The notes under the pieces were generated by a model. It worked only from the letters and a program-made list of their open reading frames with translations, was not told the DNA's origin and did no database searches. The position numbers and the translations under genes were made by a program. A DNA stretch of 64,000 bases from Allomyces macrogynus ATCC 38327 (lineage: Eukaryota; Blastocladiomycota; Blastocladiomycetes; Blastocladiales; Blastocladiaceae). Location: contig GG745332.1 of assembly GCA_000151295.1 (NCBI GenBank), forward strand, positions 1,503,391 to 1,567,390, given 5' to 3'. This document shows positions 44,923-57,195 of this stretch, in pieces (within the stretch, counting starts at the first letter, position 1; the number at the start of each line of letters is the position of its first letter).

Positions 44923-45399
44923 AGCACCATTTAGTTTTTTGCTTTGCCGTGCGTCGGGTCTGCCTTGTTCTTTAGTGTTGCTCGTTCTTTGTTGTGTTTT
45001 TCGTCTTTGTCTTCCCCCCGTTGCAGATACAATCTAGTGCATAGCGGCAGCGAGTGGGCAACGACAGCGATTTCAACGACCACTCAGCTTGACCCGACAA
45101 AACGTGCTCGGCGAGGCTGGCGCGTGCAAAGAAACCGCAAAGACCAGCAAGGCCGCACATCCTTGTTTCGAGCTCATGTTGCAGGCTTGTGTTGAGTCGC
45201 TGAGCACGAGCCACGGTTGACGAAGCACAGCACGACACTCGACGTCACTCGACCGACGCGCACGTTCTCGCTGCCATCCCCGACTTGTCGGCGGTGGACC
45301 ACCCCTCCGCACACGCTCTCCAACCCGCCCAACTTGCCGCATTGGCACGGGCACACCATACTCGCGCGCGTACTTCATCCCCGCGCTCGTCGTTCGTTT
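44923..45399. other. Intergenic, L12 3' end and RNF10-like promoter
   Basis: A T-rich stretch follows the L12 stop (44930-45020), as expected for a 3' UTR. No gene seen. Confidence 0.5.
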
Positions 45400-47892
45400 A
45401 TGTCGGCATCCAACCCGGACCCGACCACCGCTACTTCCGCAACTCCGACCATGAAGGCCACGGCCAATTCGAGCAACGCACGCCCGCGTCGCGGCGGTGG
45501 CGGTAATCCAATGCCGGGAAACGCGTCAAGCGCCGCTTCGTCGTCATCAGCTGCGTCCAGCTCGAGCACGCCGCAATACCAGTACCAAGCGCCACCGCAG
45601 CGGCCGCGGCAGGGGCACCAGTCGCGCGGACCCGCCAAGAAAGTGTCGCTCAACCATTTGCTCAATTTCTCGCTGCCGCCGCGGTTGCCGTCGCCGGCGA
45701 GTTCGAACGTGAGTCGGAGGAGTAAGGGCAAGGCGAGCAGCGCGTCGTCGGCGGCGCCGTTTACCAAGGAGCGCTACATCAACGCCAAGTCCGTATGGAG
45801 GTGGAGGTGGTCGTGGTGATGGTGCAGGTTCTGACGGGAGAGTTGGCGTCGGTCTAGTTTCCGGTTTGTGATCAAGCCCGAGACGGACTACCGCCAGCAG
45901 TTGCTCGACCCGGACGTGCCGATTCCGTGGGACGCCATCGACCAAGTGGTGCGCCTTCTTCCTCGGCAGTCCTCCTCTTAACCGGCCTGCAGCTCATCCC
46001 CTCCCCCCTTCCAGATCATGACGACCGCCGACCCTCCTGGGTGCCCTATCTGCCTGACCTGCCCGCCGACCGCCCCGCGCATGACCCAGTGCGGCCACAT
46101 CTTTTGCTACCACTGCATGCTGCAATACCACACGCTCGAACCTTACGACGCGAAACGCGCATCGAACGCATCGCCGTCCCCCGTGGCCGCGCAGCAGCGG
46201 TGGCGCACTTGCCCGATTTGCTGGGACGCCATCTACGAAAAGGATCTCAAGCACGTGCGGTTCTGGACGGTCCCGGCACCCTTGCGCCCGCTGCCGCCGG
46301 GGAACGACGGTCGGCGGTTGCGTCCGCCACCGGTACGCACGGGGGATGCGGTTGCGGATCGCGCGGCCGAGGACGCGTGGCTGATGGAGCACGACCCGGA
46401 GTTCCAGCGCGTGGTCGCGGGGAACGCGCTCGGGTGGGTGGATGTCGCACTCATGGCGCGGCGCGCGGGGAGTGTCGTTGTGGTTCCCGCCAGCGAAGTG
46501 GGCGCGAGTGGTGGTGGGCCCGAGGAGGTGCCGATTGCGGGCGACGACCGTGCTGGGCTGTGGACTGCGGCGCGGCTCGTGCGGTCGTCGCGGCCGTACC
46601 TCGAGAACGTGCTCCGTGCCGACATGCGCGAGATCGACCAGGCGATTGCCGACGCCAAGAGCATGGCAAGAGCGCACCCGGCGGCCGCGCCGTCGGCCAA
46701 GCAGGAAGTTGTGTTTTACGAGCAGGCGCTCGATAAGTTGCGCGCGCAGATTGCTGCGCTCGATTCCCCGCCTCCGGCGCCAAGCAAGCCGTCGCGCGGG
46801 AACTCGGCCAAGTCAACCCCCGCATCGTCAGCACCCAGCACGGCACCACCGTCCCCCAGGCTGCCCAGCTCGCCGGGCCACTGGTTCTACTTTTACCAGG
46901 GCGCCGACGGACAGCACGTCTACCTCGACCCGCTCGACGTAAAGGTGCTCAAGGCCGCGCACGGGTCCTACCGGCACTTCCCGCCGACATTGACTCTCCC
47001 CGTCGTGCACGTGCACGACTCGACAATCACCGACGACCTGCGCTGCCGGACCAAGTACCTCGGGCACGTGCCCGCCGGATGCGACGTGACGTTCCTGCAA
47101 ATTGACTGGGACGCGGCCGCGTGCGTGCCGCCGGAAACGCTCGCGAGTCTCGCGCCGGAACTCGCCGCTCGCGCACGCGACCGAATCGATCGGGCGCGCG
47201 CCGAGGCCAAGGCGCACTGGCTCAAGAACGTGCCGGGCCGTAGCGGTAGTGGGCGGACGGCATCGACCGAGTTTCACGGCGGCGTCGTGGACCCAGCCGA
47301 GTGGGACCCGCACGGACACGTCTACCGCGACGCGCCGATTGGCGGCGACGAGAACGATCTCGCGTGGGTCGTGGCGAATGCCGTTGGCGGCGGCGGTGCC
47401 GGCGATGAGGAGGCTGCGCAGGTCGCGGCGGCACTTGCCGAGTCGTTGGAGACGGCGAATGCCAGTAGGCTGCCGACCGCGAGCAAGGGCAAGGGTAAAG
47501 GCAAGGCGACGGCGTCGTTTGCACAGGTCGCGGGCGCGGCGCCTGGGTGGCGAGTCGCGGGTGCGGCACCGTCGCCGTCGGCCGCGTCCAAGAGCGACTG
47601 GTGGTCGGAGAACGCGTACCAGATTGATCTCGGGCTCGATTTGTTGGACTTGGACCGCGATCGTGCGCGGCATGCCGACGAGCCGGTCGAGCAGGACCAC
47701 GCGGACCTCGACCTCCATCAGGAGCACGTGGATCCGCTCGAGGAAGAATATGGGATGCTCGATGATCGGCTAGCCGGGCCGGGGGCCGCGCGCGGGAACG
47801 CGGGCGGACGTGGCGGTGGTGGGCGCGCGGGCGGGCGCAAAAAGAACAAGCCCATCAAGATTGCTCTGAACGCAGGGCATCGCAAGTATTGA
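45400..47892 (+). CDS. RNF10/Mag2-like RING finger protein
   Basis: Three exons (45400-45788, 45858-45948, 46015-47892) give about 785 residues. A Ser/Ala/Pro-rich N-terminus contains KKVSLNHLLNFSLPPR. The conserved RNF10 block FTKERYINANFRFVIKPE spans the first junction, which fixes the donor (AA|GTCCGT). The C3HC4 RING runs from CPICL through CGHIFCYHCML to CPICW at about residues 168-230. Downstream are a Tyr-rich FYFYQGADGQHVYLDPLDV block and a basic C-terminus (RKKNKPIKI). RNF10 and yeast Mag2 are E3 ligases that ubiquitylate 40S proteins uS3 and uS5 during ribosome quality control. The intron between 45948 and 46015 lies just before the RING. The C-terminus is Gly/Arg-rich. Confidence 0.88.
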
Positions 47893-48182
47893 GGCATCTC
47901 TCTCGGGTTGACGAGAGCGGGCCGAGGCTTTTTTGATCGTTTTGTTGATGGCACGGTCTTATCAGATATAATCAGATCCATTCTTGCCGACTCTTGTCCG
48001 CTTGCCAACCAGCAAGACACGAATGAGAGCAGGGCGAGGAAAACGAAAGCCACCGATTGCTTGAACAGAATGAACACGCCAACCCACAGCCCACCACACC
48101 ACGCTCCATCTCTCGAGCCGGATCCCCGGCAAAAATAAAAAAAAAAACCAAATTTCACACCTCAAGCACGAGAAAGAGGATC
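47893..48182. other. Convergent 3' ends of the RNF10-like and Ofd1/Tpa1 genes
   Basis: About 290 bp, with an A-run at about 48138-48150 that would be a T-run on the minus strand downstream of the Ofd1/Tpa1 stop codon. No gene seen. Confidence 0.5.
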
Positions 48183-49985
48183 TTACTCCGCGTCCTCGGC
48201 ATCCTCCTCATCGGGCACGGGCAGAACTTCCATCGCGATATCCCAGCGCGATCCCGGCGCGAGCCCCGACACGTACTTGACGAAACGCATGACGCCCTGG
48301 TCGCGGAGCACAAGCGAGAGCACGTTCCAGTCGGCGGGCACCGTGAGCAGTGCGCCGCCATCCTCGTCATTCTCATTCCCGCCAGCCGCGCGGTACACCG
48401 CCGGGTCATCATTCGACTCATCGGGCGCAACGTAGCACTCGTACCCGCCAATCTCGCCCTCCTCCCAGGCTGTGCGCGGCGACGGCGTGAGCGCAACCGT
48501 CACATCGAGCGTCGCCGACGTCGACGAGTAGGCCGCCAGCGTGTAGTCGAGCCCCGGACGGAACCGGCGCACGCGGTGCCGCGTGCCGCGTGCCGCGATT
48601 CCCGTCACGTGGTAGAGCCACCGCGCAAACGCGGGCGAGACGAGCAGGTCGGCCGCGGCGCGCAGCGGAGCGCACTCGGGCGACTCGGTCGAGGCCGCGG
48701 AATCACCAGTTAGGACCATGAACCGCTGCTTGACGGGGGAGCCCTGCACGGCCCACCCGGCGCGGACGCCGGCGCCGTGCGCGAGCGCCTTGGCGTCGCC
48801 ATTGGCGAGCCGGTCGCGCGCGTCGGCCTGGTTGAGGAGCGGCGCGAGCGTAGACGCGATCTCGGGCTTGAAGAAGTCGCGCAGTTGCAGCGACGACTCG
48901 TCGCAAAACTGATCGTTCATCTTGGTCATGGCCGCGGGCGTCAGGTACTGCGGGTGCAGGAATTGCGCGAGGTAGGCGCGGTCGGCATCCGAGAGATCGG
49001 CCGTCAGGTCCTCGTCGGTGGACACGGGGCGGTAAGGGTACTCGGAGGTCTCGTCATTATCGGCAGCAGCGTCCTCTTCAAGTTGTGCGAGCGAAGCCGG
49101 CGCCGCGTCCGGGCCCAGGACCACGTCCATCGGCTGGTACCCGTCCTCGCCGTCCTGCGGGACGTGGAACCAGCCCGAGATGCTCAGCCGGTCGTTTGGG
49201 ACGACGACTTCCTGGACCGAGTGGAACGAGTAGCCCGGTTGCACCGTGAAGAAGATGAACTGGTTGTACTTGGGCGGCAAGACGACGGTCGGGTCGGTCG
49301 CGGGCGTGCCCTTTTTCACGCACGGATACAGCTCGAGCGCGCCGCCGTACTCGACCTTCCACTCCTCGTCGGGCGGCGGCAGGTAGAGAATGTACGAGAC
49401 GCGGCGCGTGCCAATCACGTCGTCGTGGTTGAGCAAGTGGCACCCTTGCCGGTAATTGTTGATCGACATGTCCTGCTTGCTGCCCGACAGCGGTCCACAC
49501 CCGGTCACGGCCGAGACAAAGTTGCGGAACGGCTCAGAGTAGAAGGCGTTGCGCAGCTTGTGCAAATGGCCGAGTGCCGCGCGCTCGGCGAGGGGAAGAC
49601 CATCGATATTGGCTAAATCGCCCGTCTGGTTGACCTTGTAGATGTCCGTTTCCTTTTCCGTGAAGTGCAGCTGGCCCATAATCTCAGCGCGCACGGCACG
49701 CAGCAAATCCTCGCGCACGAGCGGGTGCATCACGCAGTGCAGGTACGGGTGCGAGGCCTTGTAGTTGTTGGCAAGGTGCTGCACGTAATCCTCGTTGAAC
49801 AGGCCTTCGGTAAAGCACGCGGCCACGGTCGCCGCGTCGAGCTCGGGCGGGCGCTGCGGCAGAGCCGGCATGGCGGGCGCCACGGCCGGGATCGCGCTGG
49901 TGGTCGTGGCAGACGCTGCCGTACGCGCGCGCTTGGCCGGGCGCGCCTCGTCGTGCTCGTTGGTCGGCGACGTCGGGTTGGTCAT
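48183..49985 (-). CDS. Ofd1/Tpa1-type prolyl hydroxylase (2-oxoglutarate/iron dioxygenase)
   Basis: One exon from ATG 49985 gives 600 residues. After a basic low-complexity N-terminus (RPAKRARTA, possibly a nuclear signal), the dioxygenase domain has the iron motif H-x-D in CHLLNHDDVIGTRRVSYIL, the distal His in GYSFHSVQEVV and the 2-oxoglutarate Arg in NDRLSISGWFHVPQ. A second, catalytically dead double-stranded beta-helix half follows (about 300-600), as in yeast Tpa1 and fission yeast Ofd1. Tpa1 hydroxylates a proline of ribosomal protein uS12 and affects termination fidelity; Ofd1 controls the sterol regulator Sre1N in response to oxygen. The C-terminus is acidic (DEEDAEDAE). In-frame sequence continues upstream of 49985 but with no better ATG. 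Confidence 0.92.
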   Translation of the reverse strand: MTNPTSPTNEHDEARPAKRARTAASATTTSAIPAVAPAMPALPQRPPELDAATVAACFTEGLFNEDYVQHLANNYKASHPYLHCVMHPLVREDLLRAVRAEIMGQLHFTEKETDIYKVNQTGDLANIDGLPLAERAALGHLHKLRNAFYSEPFRNFVSAVTGCGPLSGSKQDMSINNYRQGCHLLNHDDVIGTRRVSYILYLPPPDEEWKVEYGGALELYPCVKKGTPATDPTVVLPPKYNQFIFFTVQPGYSFHSVQEVVVPNDRLSISGWFHVPQDGEDGYQPMDVVLGPDAAPASLAQLEEDAAADNDETSEYPYRPVSTDEDLTADLSDADRAYLAQFLHPQYLTPAAMTKMNDQFCDESSLQLRDFFKPEIASTLAPLLNQADARDRLANGDAKALAHGAGVRAGWAVQGSPVKQRFMVLTGDSAASTESPECAPLRAAADLLVSPAFARWLYHVTGIAARGTRHRVRRFRPGLDYTLAAYSSTSATLDVTVALTPSPRTAWEEGEIGGYECYVAPDESNDDPAVYRAAGGNENDEDGGALLTVPADWNVLSLVLRDQGVMRFVKYVSGLAPGSRWDIAMEVLPVPDEEDAEDAE

Positions 49986-50672
49986 CCTGGTGCTTGCCGT
50001 GGCCGTCGACGTGTTGCGCGTGCTGGTGCTGGTCTCGGTCAGGGAATTTGGTGACCGTGCCGAGGAGGGCGACAGAGGAGAAATGGTTGGTTGTCGTTGA
50101 CACGGTGGGTGGTTGAAGCTGCTTGTCGGATCTGTGATTACTGGCTGTGATCGGATCAGCGCTTGGGCACTTTTGAGTTTTGCACATCCCTGCCAAAGCG
50201 CAATAAACGCATCATTTGATCGCATATTTTCATTTGCGGACAAATGGAGCGAAATGGAAGTACCGACCAGTGATGCAACGAGCGTCAATTGTCAATTGAA
50301 GGACATCCCCAGACGTCGTCGACAATGGACAGCAACTGAAGATCATTGACCATTGCTCGACAACCACGACGGTCTGACCACTTTGCACTGGCAGCATTGC
50401 GATTCTTGGACACCGAGTGGCCCTCGCGCCAATGATTCGGATCCAACTGGCTGGCGGTCGCGGGTCGGCCTTTGCGGTCGCCATTCGCGGCGGCGGCACC
50501 AGCGCCGCATGTCGCCCAACAAGTTTACCAATTCCGCGCTCATGTCAATGGCCAACTGGCGAGCCCACGAGGACATTTGGATCATGGTCAAAGTATGATT
50601 TCGGCTCATTCGTTTTGGTCGGTGCTTGCCCATGCCAGGAGCTGTGGTCAAATTATAGGGTGGAGAAGATGG
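49986..50672. other. Divergent intergenic region of Ofd1/Tpa1 and the ABCB gene
   Basis: About 690 bp. TTATAGGG near 50653-50660 lies just upstream of the proposed ABCB start. No separate gene is supported. Confidence 0.45.
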
Positions 50673-53507
50673 ATGTGGCGCTCACTTGCGCGGGACTGGT
50701 GTGTTTGTCATTGTAGGTCGCTCACGGCAAGCCGTGATCGCTTTGCTCGTGGTCAAGTCGGCAGGGAGCGTCATTCGCTACTTCAACACACCGCCCCTTC
50801 GGGCCGGGCCACGTTTACGACGCTCCGCGGCGCCACGACTTGGTCGGCCCTACGTTCTTGGTTCTCGTCGACGTTTGCGCGTCACCGGCAGCCTTCGCCG
50901 TGGTCGACTTGGACCCGGTTTTCCGGCGCTACTCTCTTGGCACGCGTTCTGGTCGTGACCACTGCTCGACCATGGCTGGCCGCGTTGCGCACGACTGTCT
51001 CTATGACCTTGGTTCTGCGCTGGCCGACGTGTGCGCACTCAGTTCTCCGTGTTACTCTCGGCGCGATCCACGCCGATGCGACGATTGACGCCAAACCCGT
51101 CCTGCTCCCGGAAGCAGCGTGCGCCCCTCGCCCGCCACTTTGGCCCGACGTTTGGACTGCGATCAAGCGCGATTGGCTCCTGTTGGTTCTTGTCATGGCC
51201 ACGGCCATTGCCGGCGCGATTGCGAGCCTTTGGCTACCGCGCATCATGGGCCAGCTCGTCAATGTCATTTCAAAATCTCTCACGGCCGCGGGTTCCGCTC
51301 CAGCTATGGTCGCGACTACGGGCGCCACGGCCACGTCGTGGTCGCACATCGTGGCGGCGCTGCAGCCCATGAACCCACCCGCTCTGCGTCTTCTCGGTTT
51401 GTTTGTCATCAAGGGCGTTCTCACGACCATGCACATTGCCCTGGTCGGTGTTCTCGGCGAGCGCATGGCCGCGCGACTGCGCGTGCGGCTTTACTCGGCG
51501 CTGATTCACCAGGACATGGCGTTTTTCGATATCAGCAAGAGCTCGGAGCTCGTGGCGCGCGTCGCGACCGACGTGCAGGAATTCAAGCACACGTTCAAGC
51601 AGTGTGTGACGCAGGGGCTGCGCGCCATGACCGAGGTCACCGGGTCGGTTTTGCACTTGCTGCACCTGTCGCCATCGCTCACGCTCGCGCTCGGCATCTC
51701 GATGCCGGCGCTGTACCTGCTCGGCACGTTCTACGGGGCGTACCTGCGCCGTTTATCGCGGCACGCCAAGGAGGTCGAATCGACGTCCATGGGTACCGCG
51801 GGCGAAGGGCTCGGAAATGTGCGCACGGTCAAGGCTTACGCGGCCGAGGACCGCGAGGTGGAGCTTTTCCAGGCCGCTGCGGAGCGCGCGGCCAAGACCA
51901 ACACCAAACTCGCGTTCCACATTGGCTTGTTCCAAGGGATCACATCAACGTCGATCGGATCCATGATTTTGATCGTTCTCTACTATGGCGGGGCGCAGGT
52001 CGCCATGGGCCACATGGAACCCGGCGAGCTCATGTCGTATCTCATGGCGACGCAGGCCGCGCAGCGCAGTTTGGGTCCGATGCTTCACGGTTCCTCTTGC
52101 ATCGCTCTCGTTTACTCACCGCGTGATGTTCCTCCCCCTTGCAGCTTCACTTGGCGTCCTCGTCGGCCAGTACATCAAGGCCAAGGCCGCGGCGCAGCGT
52201 GTCTTCGAGTTTACCCATCGCACCCCCCTGATCCCGACACGCGGCGGTCAGACGCTGCCAAGCCTGCGTGGCGATATTGAGTTCTCGAATGTCGCGTTCG
52301 CTTACCCGGCCCGTGCCGATCAAGTCGTTCTCAACAACTTCAGCCTCGCGGTTCCGGCGGGTACCGTCGTTGCGCTGTGCGGTTCGAGCGGGTCGGGCAA
52401 GACGACGGTCGTGTCGCTCCTAGAGCGGTACGTGCCTATTTTTCCCTCTCTCTCCCCGGCGGGTCCCCACATCAGGGTTCGCTCGCTCACTCGCTCCACC
52501 CGGACCAGATTCTACGACCCACGGTTCGGCAAGGTGCTGCTCGATGGCGTCAACATTCGCGACCTCGATCCGACGTGGCTGCGCGAGCAGATTGGGTACA
52601 TTGCGCAGCAACCCGCGCTATTCTCGTCGTCAATTCGCGAAAACATTCGCTACGGCCGGCCGGACGCGACCAACGAGGAGGTCGAGGAGGCGGCCAAGCT
52701 CGCCAACGCGCACGAGTTTATCTCGAATTTCTCAAGTGGCTACGAGACGGTTGTTGGTACGTTTGGTGCTCGACTGGGCTCCCTTATGGTTTTGTTCGCT
52801 CACTTCATTTTGGTAGGTGAGCGCGGGACGGCATTGAGCGGCGGCCAGCGGCAACGGATTGCCATGTATGTCGCCAAACTTGGTCATTGCAAATTGCTTG
52901 CGCTGAGTTGCTCACATTTTCTTCCATTGCAGTGCCGCGGCAATTTTGAAGAATCCGCGCGTCCTGGCACGTCCTCGTTGCAATCAATCGGGCCTGAACG
53001 GCACGATGCTCATGATTCATCGTTTAGTAGATCTTGGATGAGGCTACGTCGGCGCTCGACAGTATGTCATGCTCGATGTCCACGATGTCGCATGTTCTCT
53101 CGCTCACTGCACGCCCATGAAATAGATCAGAGCGAGCGGCTCGTACAGGAAGCCCTGGACCGTCTCATGAAGGGACGAACGGTACGCCCATTTGATCGAG
53201 TCCTGTTGCTCTGGCACACTCGACTGCTCACATTTCCACTACCCACAACCTCCATCCCGCATCCCGTGTGCAGGTCCTGGTCATCGCGCACCGGTCCGTG
53301 TTTGTTTACTCCCTCATCGTATCGCTCGCCAAGGTTTTGCTCACGCTCGTCATCCATTCGCCTAGGCTCACGACAATCCAAAACGCCGACCTAATCGTGC
53401 TCATGGGCAAGCCGCAGGGCAAGATCCTCGAAATGGGCACGCACGCACAGCTCATGGCGCGCCGCGGCGCGTACTACAAGCTGCACCACGTCGGCGCCGA
53501 CATTTAG
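50673..53507 (+). CDS. ABCB half transporter, probably mitochondrial (ABCB8/MDL-like)
   Basis: Nine exons (50673-52074, 52145-52427, 52509-52756, 52817-52865, 52933-52966, 53031-53061, 53126-53181, 53274-53293, 53366-53507) give about 754 residues. The N-terminal 130 residues are basic and Arg/Ser/Thr-rich, as in a mitochondrial presequence; ATG 51004 is an alternative. The transmembrane part includes LLLVLVMATAIAGAIASLWLP, and the coupling region HQDMAFFDISKSSELVARV is typical. The NBD has Walker A GSSGSGKTT, Q-loop YIAQQPALFSSSIREN, signature ALSGGQRQRIA, Walker B VLILDEATSALD and H-loop VIAHRL. Small exons split signature, Walker B and H-loop. The intron after 52966 begins GC (CTG|GCACGT) and ends TAG. 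Homologues export peptides or sulphur compounds from mitochondria. Substrate unknown. Confidence 0.88.
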
Positions 53508-54560
53508 GGAGCGCATCTGTTGAGCCAGATTGGGGCGACGTGAAACGCTGGAACAGCTGGAAACCAAAGAAAGAGTATTTAGAAAGAGTCGTTTTTTCTG
53601 TAGTTTTAAGTTGTTCCGCTGGTTCAGGTCAAATCATGCTTGGTGTATGCAAGATCGACAGGCATTGAAACTGACCCGATATCTCTGGCACCAACAAACT
53701 TTGAGCAAGGCGCTCAAGTGCGAAGAGGAAGCCGCCTCAAACGCCGAGGACACAAATTCGCCAGGATCAATTCAGCCAAGAACCCCTTGACCATGCTTGC
53801 GCCAAAGTCCTCAGGCGCAGCATACAGCTTTCCGAGGGACCGTCAGCTCATGTTACGTGCCAGGCATGATGAGGATGAGGATATGTGATGACAGGGGTGG
53901 GATGCGAAAAGTTTGTATTGCCACGCAAATCGGAAAGGGAAAATGACACATGGGCCCAAGCAACATCATTCAGCTGTTGTCAGTGGAACAAATTTGAGAC
54001 CTCTGCACCAGCACTGATACTCTCCACTTGAGGAAAAAAGAATGCAAGGGATCAGGCATGTGGTGATGCTGGAGATGTGTGACCCGTCACAGTCAAGCAG
54101 ATTCAACCAAAATGGAAATGTGATTGTCACACAATGGCAAGCAGCATCTCAAGGCACAGTTGTACTTGGCCATCATGTCTCATGAACGCCACTTCCAGCA
54201 GGCGTTGATGGCGCTTGAGTCCTCTTCTCATATCATTGTACGCATCCGCCATATTCTTGGAATCAACAAGTTGTTGATTCCCGCGCACAGTGTCAATGTG
54301 GGAGCAACTAGCATTTGAGACTGACACAATTTCCAGGACCCCATGTCATTTGGAACGCTTGGAGTAATAAACGACAAGACATACAAAGGATGTATTCTCA
54401 CTGCTGATATTTGTCTGGCTCGTGTGCAAAGTATCCTTGAAAACATTCCATGTGGAACCTGAAATGGTGCAAAAGCTGAAAAGAAAGTAACAGCAACGTG
54501 GAAACTTGACCAAACGGCTCAGCATATAATCTACTTGGCAGGTCTTGATCATGAAACAGC

Positions 54561-55887
54561 TCAACGCTTCTTGCCATAATCCAAGCTGGCCTGCACTGGA
54601 TGTGGGCAGACGATGTGATACCAAGGGTCCTCAATCAAGAACCAAGACACATCAAGGCCTGCAAGATCATTGAAATGCTCCCATTCATTCACAAACTGAA
54701 GTGGAGCGCTTGGCGTGACTGGGCGGCGCCCCACCCCCTGCTTCAACTTGCCAATCATCAGACCATTCCACTCAAGTTGAGGATTCACTTGCACATGAGC
54801 TGGTGGATCTCCTCGAGGTACCAGGAGAGCATCAAGTTGCGGTATGGCAGGTCATCAATGCAGCTTGCCACATATGTGAGTGCCGACCCGTCCAGATGTG
54901 CCGCATAAATGTCAACCATAGCATCACCATCAACAACTCGACCATTTGCATTTGCACACACTGCTTGGCAGTCGTAGATGGGCCAGCAGAAAAGTGATCG
55001 TTCTTCTTAGCCTGTTTGTAGAAGCCAAACCAAAACTTGTCATGTTCAGCATCCATCAAGGTTTTGAGCGAGTTGGGAGGTAGCTTGTAGGCCTGTTGGT
55101 CGGCAATATCATGAAGAAGTGCAACCTGCCACTGGATATGCTGCAGCTTCATCTTAGCACAGCATAATGGATTGCCTGTCCCACATTGAGCATCCATGAG
55201 CGGGTCGTCAATACCAAAGTCGCAAAGGTGGAGCTGGAATGTGGTGTTTCCCAGCAGTGGTCTGATTGTCGCCTTGGCAAAGTTGTGGACGTGGAGGTGG
55301 ACAGTTGTTGGCTGGTTGGCAAATGCAGCCCAGCCTGTTGGGTTGGGGATGATGCACAACTTGGGCAGGTTGGGCTACAACTTGTTGTGTCGCCACAGGT
55401 TCCGTGGCATTGTGGATATCCTCCTCGTTGTTATTCATGACAATGGACTTGCTAATCATCATGAACGTCTTGGCCACCATTTCCTCAACTCAGCTGATAG
55501 GGAAGTCACTGGTGCAGCTCACAGGGCTGTAGTTTCTGGCAGACTGCTTAAGAGAATCCCATTTGCATATTGCTTTGCAACGCTTTGTGCATACTGAGAT
55601 CTTCATGGTAGGATGGTGTTGGAGGTGGTGCTGGAAAAGGATTGAAGAATGGTGCTTGCATGTGCATGTCAAGTGCTAGAGAATTTCGTTTCCTCAAGGT
55701 TCCACTTGATTTCATTGAGTCTTGCTTGCATTGTCGCAGGGCCACCATCAGACAGCGCCCTCAGCAGTCCTGTCAGTGCTTGACAGCAGAATTCAGATCT
55801 GGTCAGCAGAGGTTCATGCGACCAGGACTGATCACTGACTCCCAGCTGCTGAGTTGAGGTCGCTGGTTCAAACCTGACCTTGCTCAC
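54561..55887 (-). pseudogene. Decayed orphan coding region
   Basis: Minus-strand stretches read like a folded protein but change frame: 55887-55669 (ARLNEIKWNLEETKF), 55480-55340 (SKSIVMNNNEEDIHNATE), 55359-54850 (ADQQAYKLPPNSLKTLMD, DKFWFGFYKQAKKND), about 54875-54795 (DDLPYRNLMLSWYLEEIH) and 54790-54561 (PLQFVNEWEHFNDLAGLDV). Some joins may be introns; others look like frameshifts or stops. Several Trp and charged helices argue against chance translation. No known domain. Confidence 0.35.
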
Positions 55888-57195
55888 ACCAGTGGTTCAC
55901 TCCCTGGCAGACATGACCCTTGTCCTTTCATTTTCTTACACACCTCCTGCCATGCTTCTGCCTGCATAAATTCCACGACCTCAGGCTGCAGTTTGCAGCC
56001 TGTCACGACCGCCTCCAGCCCTCTCTTCATCAGGACTGCTGTCATTGACGTGCAACATCATGCACTTCCACCTTTCCGTCCTTGTCACCATTCTCTGCCA
56101 CCTCACTGTGCTCGGCCTTGACAACAGGAACCAGCCCCCTTCTTCCACGCGAGTTGATCACGCCTGCTGAAGCGTGGCATTGCTGAAGCTGGCGCACCTT
56201 GTCCTGGTCCCATGCCAGGACCAACATGATGGACCACTGTCTGCAGGCGCATGGTGTGGTTGTGCGCAAGCCAAACCAGTGGTCACCGACATGGGTTTCC
56301 TACTCCACCCCTCTCCCCTTCACTTTGGGCCAAGCTGATGGTGGCCGCCATCATCCACCATGCCATTCTCGTCATTCCCATTCACTTTTTCTCTGCCCCA
56401 GTGGCATGGCAGGTGGCGGCTAATGTGCCCCACAATGCAGTTGTGCATGTGAAGGCTGGTGTGCAGAAATGGTTCATGGCTGCCACTGTTGCCAATTTGC
56501 ATGCTGCTGAGGGCCAAGTCCTCTCTGCTGTTTGTTGTGTTCCCCTGAGTGATGGCGGGCGCGTCATGGTGTGAGTTCAAAAGAGCCAGTGGCCCATGGG
56601 TGGGTGTCCTTAGCACACCCTGTCCTGCCCCACTGAAAGAGAACTGCCTGCTGATGTGCTTTGTCCCTGTCGCTCAGAGTTTTGTCACAGCCATTGTCGA
56701 TGTGCACATTTTGACTGGGTTTCGAGGGCGTGCAATGAGTGCCACCCGCCCAGGTCTTGCATGCAAAACTGCTGTCCCCTCTGATGACAGGTACGTGCAG
56801 GCCCATTTTCTTTTCTGTTGGCGCAACGTTTGAAGTATGACCACAATGCGCACGCCTTTGTGCAAAGTGAGCAAGAAGGACCGCATTGTTCTGCATGATC
56901 AGTGCACCCAGGAACGATTTGCAGGAGGGTTTGATGGGTGGAGACGCTTTTGCATGCTATCTGCAGCATTCATTCTCTGTTCGCTCCTGCCTCCAGGCCG
57001 TTTGTGCACTGCTATCTTTGCAGCGAAACAGGACACTTACAATCACCTGTGCCTCTTGCTGAGCCTGGGCTTCCCCCGCCCTTCTCCTCTGCTTGTTTTG
57101 TGTCAGCACCTTGCCCCTGAAGCCATTTGTGTCCCCACAGCGTCCACGACCATTCCCCATTAAACGCTCCATGCCACTGTGAATTACATCCAACA

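Noticed and set aside
52866..53125. ABCB gene as a pseudogene because the signature to Walker B region is broken
   Set aside because: All breaks disappear with three short introns, one of them GC-AG, restoring a perfect NBD.
55780..55900. Second tRNA-derived element (GGTTCAAACC)
   Set aside because: Only a B-box-like string is present; A box spacing and stems do not fit, and the reverse strand reads as coding.
56938..57120. Retrotransposon gag zinc knuckle (CYLCSETGH)
   Set aside because: The last Cys of the CCHC motif is missing in frame, and no pol motifs lie nearby.
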